A stretch of DNA of 64,000 nucleotides, from assembly GCA_011053005.1 (NCBI GenBank), contig DRHW01000016.1, forward strand, positions 126,025-190,024, written 5' to 3'. The translations under genes and the position numbers were made by a program. Below the pieces are notes generated by a model. That model was given only the letters and a program-made list of their open reading frames with translations. It did not search any database and was not told where the DNA came from. This document shows, piece after piece, positions 42,664 to 53,200 of the stretch. The number at the start of each line of letters is the position of its first letter. Within the stretch, counting starts at the first letter, position 1. The DNA is from Methylophaga sp. (GTDB lineage Bacteria > Pseudomonadota > Gammaproteobacteria > Nitrosococcales > Methylophagaceae).

Positions 42664-43281
42664 TTAAGCTTTCTGTAGTGCATATTGGCAGGCTGATCGT
42701 TGATACATTCTATATGTATATTCTTTTAAATTATCTGGCACGCTAAATTTAGCATTTTCAGCCCAATGTAATGTATGTGAAATTAAAATATCGGCCATTG
42801 TGAAATGATTGTTTATTGCAAACTCTTTGTCGTTTAAATAGTACTGTAAAGCCTTAATTGATTTAGCAAACTCATATTCTATCGTTAGCTTTATTTCTGA
42901 CAGTCTTAATTCTTTAGGCAATAAAAAACGATGTTTGGAATGAGTCCATAAAGCTTGTTCTAACTCGGCTAGCACAAAAAAACACATTTCGTCATATTGT
43001 GCTTTCAAATAAATATCATCTACAGGCATAAGATTTTTATTTGGTGCTCGTGCGGCGATGTAATTTAATATTGCTGCACTTTCTGTAATAGTAAATTGCT
43101 CATCGACTAATGTGGGTATTTTCCCTTGCGGATTAATGCGCTTATATTCGTCAGTCCTACTACCATTTATTTGATCGCTACCTAGTTTGATTTTTATATA
43201 ATTGTAAGGAAGTTCAGCTTCTTCTAAAGCCCATAATGCACGGAAGGATCTGGTCAGTTTAGCGCCATAAAGTGTTATCAT
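42664..43281 (-). CDS. Glutathione S-transferase family protein
   Basis: A 205-residue GST with an N-terminal thioredoxin-like domain (about residues 1-80: GAKLTRSFRALWALEEAEL, GKIPTLVDEQFTITESAAIL, whose ES pair binds the glutamyl group) and an all-helical C-domain (MADILISHTLHWA). The specific substrate is unknown. It forms a likely two-gene unit with rarD downstream and is divergent from the BFD-like gene with 45 bases between starts. Confidence 0.88.
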   Translation of the reverse strand: MITLYGAKLTRSFRALWALEEAELPYNYIKIKLGSDQINGSRTDEYKRINPQGKIPTLVDEQFTITESAAILNYIAARAPNKNLMPVDDIYLKAQYDEMCFFVLAELEQALWTHSKHRFLLPKELRLSEIKLTIEYEFAKSIKALQYYLNDKEFAINNHFTMADILISHTLHWAENAKFSVPDNLKEYTYRMYQRSACQYALQKA

Positions 43282-43326
43282 TTAGCTTTCCTTTTACGCT
43301 TGGTTCTAAACCAAAAACTATTATCT

Positions 43327-43527
43327 ATGACCGATATACTTGATGAAATAATTTGTGATTGTAGTGGCACGACTAAAGCCAAAATCAATCAGTTAATTGA
43401 TGACGGTAAAGACAGTTTTGAGAAAATCGCTTCTGCAACAGGTGCAGGCACTGGCTGTGGTTCGTGTGACGTATTAATTATGGATATACTTGCTGAAAAA
43501 AGTATTGAGGCACCAATAAAAAATTAA
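43327..43527 (+). CDS. BFD-like [2Fe-2S]-binding protein
   Basis: A 66-residue protein with four cysteines in the bacterioferritin-associated-ferredoxin pattern: CDC near the N-terminus and CGSC after a GAGTG turn (SATGAGTGCGSCDVLI). It probably carries a [2Fe-2S] cluster. It may act in iron release from bacterioferritin or as a small electron carrier. No bacterioferritin gene is nearby. The ATG at 43327 is preferred over the track TTG, although no clear ribosome binding site is seen. It converges with pssA. Confidence 0.78.
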   Translation: MTDILDEIICDCSGTTKAKINQLIDDGKDSFEKIASATGAGTGCGSCDVLIMDILAEKSIEAPIKN

Positions 43528-43562
43528 TTTTTCTGGTGCCTCATCGATAATTAAGTTGTAGC

Positions 43563-44306
43563 TTATTTTTCTTGGTGACGTTCAGCACGACGCTCACGCA
43601 ATTTAATCAGGGTTAGCACTGGTCCAGATAATGCGTACAAAGCAAAACCGCCGAATAAGATAAGCGGTGGATCAATGGCTACTAAAGCGAAGATCAACAC
43701 TAATACCAACATCACAACAAAAGGTACCTTGCCATGTAAATCAAGCTCTTTGAAGCTTGAATATCGCACTGTACTGACCATTAATAAACCAATTACAAAA
43801 GTAAGCGGCAGAGCAATAAACGTCATTAATGCAGGATTAAGATCATTACTCGCTCCTGCCCATACCCAACCTGCTAAACATGCAGCAGCAGCAGGACTCG
43901 GTAAACCTTGAAAATAACGTTTATCGGCTATACCGAGCTGAGTATTAAACCTAGCTAAACGTAAAGCACCACAAGCGGCATAAATAAAGGCGACCATCCA
44001 TCCAAACTTGCCCATATCCAACAATGCCCATTGAAAAATGACTAAGGCCGGTGCTAAACAAAATGAAACCATATCGGCCAAACTGTCATATTCGGCACCA
44101 AAATCACTCTGCGTATTAGTCATTCGAGCAATACGACCATCAAGCCCGTCCATTATCATTGCAATGAATATAGCGATAGCTGCGGACTCAAAATCACCAC
44201 GAATAGCAGCAACAATGGCATAGAAGCCAGCAAACAACCCTGCTGTTGTGAATAAATTAGGTAATAAATAAATACCGCGATTTTGTTGTTTTTCTTTTTC
44301 TACCAT
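43563..44306 (-). CDS. pssA: CDP-diacylglycerol-serine O-phosphatidyltransferase
   Basis: Makes phosphatidylserine, the precursor of phosphatidylethanolamine. A 247-residue membrane enzyme of the CDP-alcohol phosphatidyltransferase family (type II, Bacillus-like) with the motif DGLDGRIARMTNTQSDFGAEYDSLAD and about seven hydrophobic helices. In Pseudomonas-type genomes pssA follows ilvC; here the small secreted protein gene lies between them on the opposite strand. The divergent 167-base upstream region contains TGAGAT-T-ATCTCA (44369-44381). Confidence 0.92.
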   Translation of the reverse strand: MVEKEKQQNRGIYLLPNLFTTAGLFAGFYAIVAAIRGDFESAAIAIFIAMIMDGLDGRIARMTNTQSDFGAEYDSLADMVSFCLAPALVIFQWALLDMGKFGWMVAFIYAACGALRLARFNTQLGIADKRYFQGLPSPAAAACLAGWVWAGASNDLNPALMTFIALPLTFVIGLLMVSTVRYSSFKELDLHGKVPFVVMLVLVLIFALVAIDPPLILFGGFALYALSGPVLTLIKLRERRAERHQEK

Positions 44307-44473
44307 AATTAAATTTCCATAGCCGTTAGTAAATATTCATACATAATGATAGCAGACAACGTCAATGCTGAGATTATCTCATCAGTTATTTTGTAACATT
44401 TTGGCTTTTCAATAGTCTTACAGTTATAAGCCTAAAGAACGCTTACCGTATTTAATTATTAAAGGTCAATAAT

Positions 44474-44818
44474 ATGAGACACATACCTATCATCGCACTT
44501 TCTACTTGTCTGTTATCCTCTATTGCATCGGCAAACTCGCCTATTCAACCAACCACTAATTCTTTGTCTCAAGCGGTATTAGAAATAAACGCGATGCATG
44601 CACCAGCTCAAACAAATATGACACCAGCTAAACCTTATACCAATGAAAGCGAAAAAAACAATTCACTTTCACGCGCAGCACTCGCGATGCAAGAAGCACA
44701 CATGAAAACGCATAAGCCTAATGATCAAGTGGTTCAGTCAGCAACGACATCAACCACTACTCAGCAAAGTTCATTTTACGGTGCAGTATTAGATAAACAA
44801 TTTAATCGTTATAAATAA
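44474..44818 (+). CDS. Small secreted repeat protein, function unknown
   Basis: A 114-residue protein. It has a signal peptide (residues 1-20, cleavage after ASA). The mature part is low-complexity and rich in Ser, Thr, Gln and Asn. Three imperfect repeats are visible: NSLSQAVLEINAMHA (29-43), NSLSRAALAMQEAHM (63-77) and SSFYGAVLDKQFNRY (99-113), each a short amphipathic helix pattern. I recognise no family. It is monocistronic, divergent from pssA, and ends at a strong terminator shared with ilvC. An AAAGG ribosome binding site lies upstream. Confidence 0.7.
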   Translation: MRHIPIIALSTCLLSSIASANSPIQPTTNSLSQAVLEINAMHAPAQTNMTPAKPYTNESEKNNSLSRAALAMQEAHMKTHKPNDQVVQSATTSTTTQQSSFYGAVLDKQFNRYK

Positions 44819-44844
44819 CACATAAAATCTTATGTTGATTAAAC

Positions 44845-44884
44845 AAAACGGGGGGCTGACATTTACACATCAGCCCCCCGTTTT
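44845..44884. terminator. Bidirectional intrinsic terminator between the small secreted protein and ilvC
   Basis: AAAACGGGGGGCTGA and TCAGCCCCCCGTTTT form a 15-bp perfect stem around a 10-base loop. Short T-runs exist on both strands, so it can serve the convergent ilvC operon as well. Confidence 0.9.
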
Positions 44885-44902
44885 ACTTCAAATTATTGAT
44901 AA

Positions 44903-45952
<1,050 letters not shown>

Positions 45953-45967
45953 TTAAGAGGTTGCAGT

Positions 45968-46462
45968 TTATACCTGCAAACTTTTCTCGCCGCGTGCGAT
46001 GCCCGACACGCCAGACCGTACTGTTTCAATAATCTTATGTTCAGCCAAAGCTTCAATAAAAGAATCTATTTTTTGACCTGACCCTGTCAGTTCAATCGTA
46101 AATGTCGTTGGCGTAACATCAATGATATTGCCTCGGAAAATATCAGATAAACGTTTCACATCTTCTCGTTGTGCCATCGTTGCTGCTTTAACTTTTATCA
46201 GCATCATTTCACGTTCGATATGCGGACCTTCAGACAAATCTAATAACTTAACAACATCAATTAACTTATTGAGTTGCTTAGTAATTTGCTCAACTATCCT
46301 GTCCGTTCCTTCCGTCACAATGGTCATGCGTGACAAGGTTGGATCTTCAGTCGGTGCAACCGTTAATGACTCGATATTGTAAGCACGCGCCGAAAATAAA
46401 CCTGCTACGCGTGATAAAGCCCCTGCTTCGTTTTCAATTAGAATTGAAATAATATGACGCAT
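45968..46462 (-). CDS. ilvH: Acetolactate synthase small (regulatory) subunit
   Basis: A 164-residue regulatory subunit. The N-terminal ACT domain (HIISILIENEAGALSRVAGLFSARAYNIESLTV) binds valine, and a second regulatory domain completes it. It activates IlvI and confers valine feedback inhibition. Its ATG overlaps the ilvI stop by one base (TAATG), so translation is coupled. Confidence 0.96.
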   Translation of the reverse strand: MRHIISILIENEAGALSRVAGLFSARAYNIESLTVAPTEDPTLSRMTIVTEGTDRIVEQITKQLNKLIDVVKLLDLSEGPHIEREMMLIKVKAATMAQREDVKRLSDIFRGNIIDVTPTTFTIELTGSGQKIDSFIEALAEHKIIETVRSGVSGIARGEKSLQV

Positions 46463-48207
46463 TATGACAACTCCCTATGTGGATCTTGTGGCAACTCGCC
46501 GCCGTGTGGCGATAAATGCATTTCGTTATGTGCCATACCCGCTCTAATCATTGGATAAACGTTTTCTGTTTGATCGGTCACGATATCAAAAAAGACTAAA
46601 CGATCTTTCATTGCAAAACCTCGTTCAAGTTCTGCTTTCAAATCCTTAGGATCTTCAATTCGAATCCCGACATGGCCATAGCTTTCTGCCAACTTCACAA
46701 AATCAGGCAATGATTCCATATATGAAGACGAATAGCGGTTTTCATAGAAGAATTCCTGCCATTGGCGGACCATACCTAAATAACGGTTATTCAAAGCAAT
46801 AATTTTAATCGGCAAGCCATATTGCAAACAGGTTGATAGCTCCTGAATACACATTTGAATACTGCCTTCCCCCGTCACACAAGCAACGGTTGCTTCTGGA
46901 TAAGCGAGTTGTACGCCCATCGCGGCAGGTAAACCAAAGCCCATCGTGCCGAGGCCGCCAGAGTTTATCCAACGATTCGGTTTTTCAAAGCCGTAATATT
47001 GAGCGGCCCACATTTGATGCTGGCCTACGTCAGACGTTATATAGGCATCACCACCTGTTATTTCATGGACTAGTTCAATTGCATGCTGAGGTTTTATTTG
47101 ATCGCTACTACGATCAAAATTCATGCAGTTAGTTGCACGCCAGCTATTAATTGTTTTCCACCATTCAGCTAATGCTTTTTTCTTCGGCTCTTTTTTACCG
47201 GTTTGCAACAAATGATTCATCTCTTGCAATACGCCAGCAACGTCACCGACGATCGGAATATCTACGGTAATTGTTTTTGAGATCGAAGAAGGATCAATAT
47301 CAATATGAATGATCTGTGCCTCAGGACAAAATTCAGCAATTTTTCCAGTAACACGATCGTCAAATCGAGCACCAATAGCGATCAATACATCACAACCATG
47401 CATTGCCATATTGGCTTCATAAGTACCGTGCATACCTAACATGCCAAGATTTTGCTTATCACTTGCAGGATAAGCACCTAAACCCATTAATGTTTGAGTA
47501 ATCGGATAACCAAGATGGCGCACAAAAGTACCTAGTTCTTCTGAAGCATTACCTAAAACAACACCACCACCAGAATAAATCATTGGTTTTTTGGCATTTA
47601 ATAATAAATCAACGGCACGTTTAATTTGGCCTGAATGACCTTTAACCGTTGGTTGATATGAACGCATCGTGACTTTATCAGGATAATGATATGGAATTTT
47701 AATCGCAGGATCAGTCATATCTTTAGGCACGTCAATAACAACTGGACCCGGACGACCAGTGGTTGCCACATAAAATGCTTTTTTAATCGTTTCAGCTAAT
47801 TTAGTAACGTCCTTAACCAAAAAATTATGTTTAACACATGGACGAGTAATACCCACCGCATCAACTTCTTGAAACGCATCACTACCAATTACTGCAGACG
47901 GAACTTGGCCCGTAATAACAACCATTGGAATAGAATCCATATATGCTGTAGCAATACCGGTTACCGCATTCGTTGCGCCTGGGCCAGATGTGACTAAAAC
48001 AACACCAGGTTTACCTGTCGCGCGCGCATAACCATCAGCCGCATGAGTTGCAGCTTGTTCGTGGCGTACTAGAATATGTTTTACGTCATCTTGTCGATAA
48101 AGTGCATCATATATATGAAGCACTGAACCACCGGGATAACCAAACAAAAATTCAACACCTTCGTCTTTTAAACTACGAACCAGAATTTCGGCACCGCTTA
48201 ATTCCAC
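46462..48207 (-). CDS. ilvI: Acetolactate synthase large (catalytic) subunit
   Basis: A thiamine-diphosphate enzyme that condenses pyruvate to acetolactate. The track ORF begins 36 codons upstream, with an extension (MAFSSVLLDRKWHS...) foreign to the family. The GTG at 48207 (VELSGAEILVRSL...) is preceded by AAGGGGA and gives 581 residues, the usual length. The catalytic glutamate is in LVRHEQAATHAADGYARA; the FAD domain and ThDP motif (CVTGEGSIQMCIQELSTCLQYGLPIKIIALNN) follow. It is the first gene of ilvIHC. An upstream hairpin is noted as a finding. Confidence 0.96.
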   Translation of the reverse strand: MELSGAEILVRSLKDEGVEFLFGYPGGSVLHIYDALYRQDDVKHILVRHEQAATHAADGYARATGKPGVVLVTSGPGATNAVTGIATAYMDSIPMVVITGQVPSAVIGSDAFQEVDAVGITRPCVKHNFLVKDVTKLAETIKKAFYVATTGRPGPVVIDVPKDMTDPAIKIPYHYPDKVTMRSYQPTVKGHSGQIKRAVDLLLNAKKPMIYSGGGVVLGNASEELGTFVRHLGYPITQTLMGLGAYPASDKQNLGMLGMHGTYEANMAMHGCDVLIAIGARFDDRVTGKIAEFCPEAQIIHIDIDPSSISKTITVDIPIVGDVAGVLQEMNHLLQTGKKEPKKKALAEWWKTINSWRATNCMNFDRSSDQIKPQHAIELVHEITGGDAYITSDVGQHQMWAAQYYGFEKPNRWINSGGLGTMGFGLPAAMGVQLAYPEATVACVTGEGSIQMCIQELSTCLQYGLPIKIIALNNRYLGMVRQWQEFFYENRYSSSYMESLPDFVKLAESYGHVGIRIEDPKDLKAELERGFAMKDRLVFFDIVTDQTENVYPMIRAGMAHNEMHLSPHGGELPQDPHRELS

Positions 48208-48381
48208 GTGTTCCCCTTTGAGTCGCCGTAACGATAAATATGAACAAAAAATATAAAACGTGTAAATGTACTTGGAATGCCACTTTCGGTCAAGAAGAAC
48301 CGAGGAAAAAGCCATTTACAAAGCATGGCTTTATAAGTATAAATATCCGCTAATTATATAGCTATGGCATAATTGGCGTCT

Positions 48382-49431
48382 ATGACTAAATCACACACTA
48401 CACAGTTAACTCTCACCCAGCCAGACGATTGGCATCTTCATTTGCGCGATAATGCGGCATTGAAACGCACCGTGCCTGATACAGCACGTTATTTTAATCG
48501 TGCTGTCATCATGCCTAATTTACGGCCCCCCGTTACCACAACTGTATTAGCCATTGAATATCGTGATCGTATTTTAGATGCCTGTCCTACTGACAATAAT
48601 TTCATGCCGTTAATGACGTTGTATCTAACTGACAATACTTCTGAAGAAGAAGTTCAGCGTGCTTATGACAGTGGTATTGTTCATGGTTTTAAACTTTATC
48701 CTGCTGGTGCTACAACTAATTCAGATGCGGGTGTAACCGATTTGAATCTCTGTGCAGCAGCGCTGACGGCTATGCAACGCTTGCAAATACCTCTACTCGT
48801 TCACGGTGAAGTAACCAGTCCTGAAATCGATATTTTTGATCGTGAAAAAGTGTTTATTGATCAGATTTTAAAACCTCTACATCAACAATATCCAACATTA
48901 AAAATCATTCTAGAACACATCACAACCGCTGATGCCGTAGAGTTTGTATTAGCAACGGATGAGCATATTGCGGCAACCATCACACCACATCATTTGTTAT
49001 TAAATCGAAATGATCTGTTAGTGGGTGGTATACATCCGCATAATTATTGTCTGCCTGTATTAAAACGTAATACCCATCAACAAGCGCTAATTAAAGCGGC
49101 AACCAGTGCTAATCCTAAATTTTTCCTTGGTACCGATAGCGCGCCCCATGCCCAAAATTTAAAAGAAAGTGCCTGTGGATGTGCAGGTATTTACAGTAGT
49201 CATGCTGCAATTGAGTTGTATGCTGAAGCGTTTGAAGCGGCTAATGCACTCGATAAATTAGAAGGCTTTGCTAGTCATTTTGGTGCCGATTTTTACGGTT
49301 TACCAAGAAATACCGGCAAAATTACACTGATAAAAGAATCATGGCGTGTACCCAATTTTTTAAGCTTTGCAGATGAAACATTAATCCCGATGCGTGCAGG
49401 CGAACATATACGCTGGAAAGTTAAAGGCTAA
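48382..49431 (+). CDS. pyrC: Dihydroorotase (class II, PyrC type)
   Basis: Cyclises carbamoyl-aspartate to dihydroorotate in pyrimidine synthesis. It has 349 residues from the ATG at 48382 (the track uses a TTG nine bases earlier). Zinc ligands are in DDWHLHLRD, the carboxylated lysine in [15 protein letters not shown], further histidines in VHGEV and LEHITT, and the catalytic Asp in LGTDSAPH. The upstream sequence GCATAATTGGCGTCTATG has a -10-like CATAAT very close to the start and no ribosome binding site, so the leader may be extremely short. Confidence 0.95.
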   Translation: MTKSHTTQLTLTQPDDWHLHLRDNAALKRTVPDTARYFNRAVIMPNLRPPVTTTVLAIEYRDRILDACPTDNNFMPLMTLYLTDNTSEEEVQRAYDSGIVHGFKLYPAGATTNSDAGVTDLNLCAAALTAMQRLQIPLLVHGEVTSPEIDIFDREKVFIDQILKPLHQQYPTLKIILEHITTADAVEFVLATDEHIAATITPHHLLLNRNDLLVGGIHPHNYCLPVLKRNTHQQALIKAATSANPKFFLGTDSAPHAQNLKESACGCAGIYSSHAAIELYAEAFEAANALDKLEGFASHFGADFYGLPRNTGKITLIKESWRVPNFLSFADETLIPMRAGEHIRWKVKG

Positions 49432-49449
49432 TCTCTTTAGTCATCAACA

Positions 49450-49767
49450 TTAATCACCGATTAAGATTAATTTTCCCGTTTTAGGATCACGAAACACCTG
49501 ACCCACTGCTTCAAAGCCATCAGCTCCACCTTGGCGACCAAGTGGTGATTCAGGTATTTCTTTTCCTGTTTCAACAATTTCTTTTTCTGAATAAGCTGAT
49601 TGATTAGAAGATTGTTGAAAATGGTCTTGCAATTGATCACTCATCGCAATCAACGCCGCTATTAATCCACATGCAAATACTAACATCAGATCAAGAAAAT
49701 TAGCCATTGGCCCTAATGGCTCTTCGCTTTCAGCGCTGAATCTATTCTTTTGCCATGATCTTGCCAT
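49450..49767 (-). CDS. DUF2149 protein, ExbD/TolR-like partner
   Basis: A 105-residue protein with one membrane helix (about residues 23-42, PMANFLDLMLVFACGLIAALIA) and a periplasmic C-terminus ending in GQVFRDPKTGKLILIGD. It fits DUF2149. An aspartate at the start of the helix (FLDLMLVF) parallels the proton-carrying Asp of ExbD/TolR/MotB. It follows the ExbB/TolQ-like gene by one base, so I infer an ExbB-ExbD-like pair. It is the last gene of the cobN operon. Confidence 0.82.
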   Translation of the reverse strand: MARSWQKNRFSAESEEPLGPMANFLDLMLVFACGLIAALIAMSDQLQDHFQQSSNQSAYSEKEIVETGKEIPESPLGRQGGADGFEAVGQVFRDPKTGKLILIGD

Positions 49768-49768
49768 C

Positions 49769-50230
49769 TTAGTTCCCTACACCTAATTCTAATTTCTGTT
49801 CCATTGTTGTTAATGCCGTGTCATACCAACGACGCCGAATGCGACCTAAAACGAAACCTGTAATCCCGACTAACAAACCTAAAACCGTGGTATCAAAAGC
49901 AACACTCATTGCCGTTGTTAAGATATCTAACTCACCAGAACCTAAAGCTGAGAGACCTGGGCCTAAAGGTATTAATGTGCCCATTAATCCTAACATCGGG
50001 GCAATTCTAGCTAAAAAATCACTACGTTCAATACGACGTGTAGCCATCTTTTCTAAACCTGCAATATCGCCACTTTTAATCCATAACGGCAAGGCCCTAA
50101 AGCGTTCAGATAATGCTATACCGACATCTAACAATGCAACCGCCGATAAGAATAATAATAGATAAATCACTGGTTCCAATAAATAGCCAACAAAACCATG
50201 CATGATCCCAATCGAAGCTGAACTTAACAT
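49769..50230 (-). CDS. MotA/TolQ/ExbB-family proton channel protein
   Basis: A 153-residue inner-membrane protein with three helices: one near the N-terminus (LLEPVIYLLLFLSAVALLDVGIALSE) and two in the conserved ExbB core (IAPMLGLMGTLIPLGPGLSAL and LTTAMSVAFDTTVLGLLVGITGFVLGRIRRRW). The threonines and small residues of these helices are typical of the proton-conducting pore. It lies between cobN (3 bases upstream) and the DUF2149 gene, so it probably energises the CobN-like protein from the proton gradient. Confidence 0.88.
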   Translation of the reverse strand: MLSSASIGIMHGFVGYLLEPVIYLLLFLSAVALLDVGIALSERFRALPLWIKSGDIAGLEKMATRRIERSDFLARIAPMLGLMGTLIPLGPGLSALGSGELDILTTAMSVAFDTTVLGLLVGITGFVLGRIRRRWYDTALTTMEQKLELGVGN

Positions 50231-50233
50231 AAA

Positions 50234-53200
50234 TTAATTATTTCCTTGTTGTCGGTGTTTTTTCGGCATAAAGAAACCACGTAAACCACCCATAACGAGC
50301 AACAAAATAGCTGAAAACAATAAGATTAAATCTAGGTTAGAATCGTCATTTTTAGTCTCTTGCTTAGTTTTATCTTGTTCAGATTGATCTTGCTGTTGTT
50401 GAGTTTCAGGCTTTTCTTGTTGATCTTCTAGATTAACTTCAACAATAGTTGAAGGTAAAGTCACTGCTTCTGACGTATTTTTTGTCGACTCCACTAATGC
50501 CATTAATTTCTGATATGACGCTTGTTCAACATACGGCGCTAACCAAGGGTAAATAGGATTATCAGGATTAGTATGGCCACTGCCAGGTAAACCATGTTCA
50601 AGTACCAATGCAGTAAAGGCATCGGCGAGTTGCTTAATGTCTTTATCATCAGCATCCCAAAAATCTTTTTCTGCCGCAACTAACATCACTGCCAACATAT
50701 TAGTTTTGACATGAACATTCTGACCTTGTTGTAAAAAGTCATCTAAACCTAGTTCTAATTTATCATCAATATAAACGGCTTTGACTTCATCCCATACCCA
50801 GCTTTTTACCACACCAGGATTCGTTACTTGCCAGCCCCAAAGATATTCTAAAAACTCGCTGCCCATCGTTCTGGCACCGGCATAGCCTTCATTCATTAAA
50901 GGTTTAAGCCATTGCGGATTAAGATAACGGCCACGTAATTCTGATAATAAAGCGGTCTCTAATGGATCAATCTTCATATTATTACTGTCGGCATACGATA
51001 AGATAAAATTATTGGGTACCACGCCATTTTGCACTGTTTCAACCGCCAAACTTAACCCGCCCATGTAATCAAACGAATCATTATTATCCAGCAGGCCATA
51101 TAAATTACTGGCACGACCTAGATACGTATTATCAACCGTTGCTAATCGTTGTTTGAATAGGTTTTGATTCGGTTCGCCTTGTATATCATTGCCATAGGCA
51201 TGACCCATTCGATTAATATAAGTCTCGGCTATTTGGCTTCTATCTTGCCAAGCACCAGAACGTTCAACTAAACGATTCACACCCGCACCATAGGTGCCCG
51301 GCGTGGTGCCAAAAATACGATAACTTGCTTCACGACCTGCTTGCTCATCACCCATGCCGGCATTCAATGCCGCACTAGCATCTTTAACCCAACGTGCTGC
51401 AACACGATTGACCTCTAATGATTCATTGCCAGGATCAGTCATGCCATCTAATGGTGTTAGGGCACTATTCAAAGCATGTGTTAAAGCGGGGTAATCTTTG
51501 CGAATTAAATCAGATGATCCATCTAATGCTAATAATACGGCGCGTTCCAACCATATTAATTGGGCACCATATAAGTCACGAAATAAGCCTGATGTTGTAA
51601 ATAAAGTATCGTGCCTGACACGAAGAACAGGATTACCGTCAACATCTTTATCAGGTGTTTTACTGACATCAAAGCGTTCTAAACCTTTGAATATTCCACG
51701 ACTATTCCATGTCGGTTTGACGCCTAACATATCAAAACCAAAGCCAATCATCGCGCCTTCATCACGTACAACATCTGATGCCCACAATACGATTGCATCT
51801 GATCCTTTTAGATCTTCATTGCTTGGTTTCGATGATAAAGGGTTAGGTTCTGATTTTTTACTAGTATCTAAATTCGTTTGAATACGTGCTTTAGTAGCTA
51901 GTTCAACACCCACGTTATAACCCAAACGTGATGGAATTAAACTGCCATCCATTGCATAAAAATTTCGACCTGTTGGCAAAACTTCTGGTGTACGAATAGG
52001 ATCATTCCCTTTACCCACATTGACATACTGACCATTAAGCGCACCCAATAAAGCATCCATTTCTGCTTTCGGTGATTTTGCTAATAAATCATACCAACTT
52101 TTATCTAATGTTTGATTTTGACTCATTGATGTCACCATCGTTTCGATAGCATCCGTCGACCAATCACGACCAAATACATGTAAACCTAATGGCATAAAGT
52201 CTTCTTGTAATTTAGTTAAATAATGACCTACCTCATGCACTAATAACTCGTCATCAACTTGATCAAACTCGGTGATACCTCGTACGGCCAATTCGCTTGC
52301 CATACTAGTTTGTAGTTCATCTCGAAGATTAAGCTCATCGACCAGTTTTTTAATTTCATCAATCGCACGATGACGTATCGCTTTGGCATCAACAGGCGCT
52401 GATTCAAAACTTTCAACCACTTGGCGTAGCGATAATAAATCATCATAAAGCGCCGTACTTTCAAGCGGCGGTGTTAAGTGATCAATCATTACCGCTAAAC
52501 CACGGCGTTTAGCTTGAATGCCTTCGCCAACACCATCCACAATATAAGGGTAAATACTCGGTAAATCGCCTAATATTAAAGATGGATAATCTTCATCACT
52601 CATCCCTACTCGATGACGTGGTAAAAATTCATAAGTTGAATGACGGCCTAAATGAATGAGCGCATCGGCTTTAAAGTCTTTTTGTAACCATTGATAAAAA
52701 GCCACATATTGATGTGGCGGTGGGAATGATAAATTGGCATGTAATAACTCTTCGTTTATTTCCCAACCACGCGGCGGTTGTGGACCGATAAATACATTTC
52801 CAAATTGAATCCCAGGTAAAACCAAGTTGTCATCATGCACCATCACATAACCTGGCGCTGGCCCCCAACCACGAATACCTTCTACGCCTTGATTTGCAAT
52901 AGCATCAACCAACACTTTCGCTTTGTCCCAATCTACTTGCCTCGGATCGGCATACATCGCTTCTAATTGTTCAAGTAAATTCAAAGCACGATTACGGGCA
53001 GGATGATCAACGCCATCTAGAGCATGATGCAAGTCTTTAATCACCCTTTCCATTAAATGTTGGCCAATGGTTTTATCTTCTAAATTAACGGCACGTTGCA
53101 ACATAATATGTAGATAACCCAGCGGCCCGTTGACCATTTCTTGTTGAACACCTTCAGGAAAATCAGCAAACCATTTTAAATATTCAGCCTTACTGACTAA

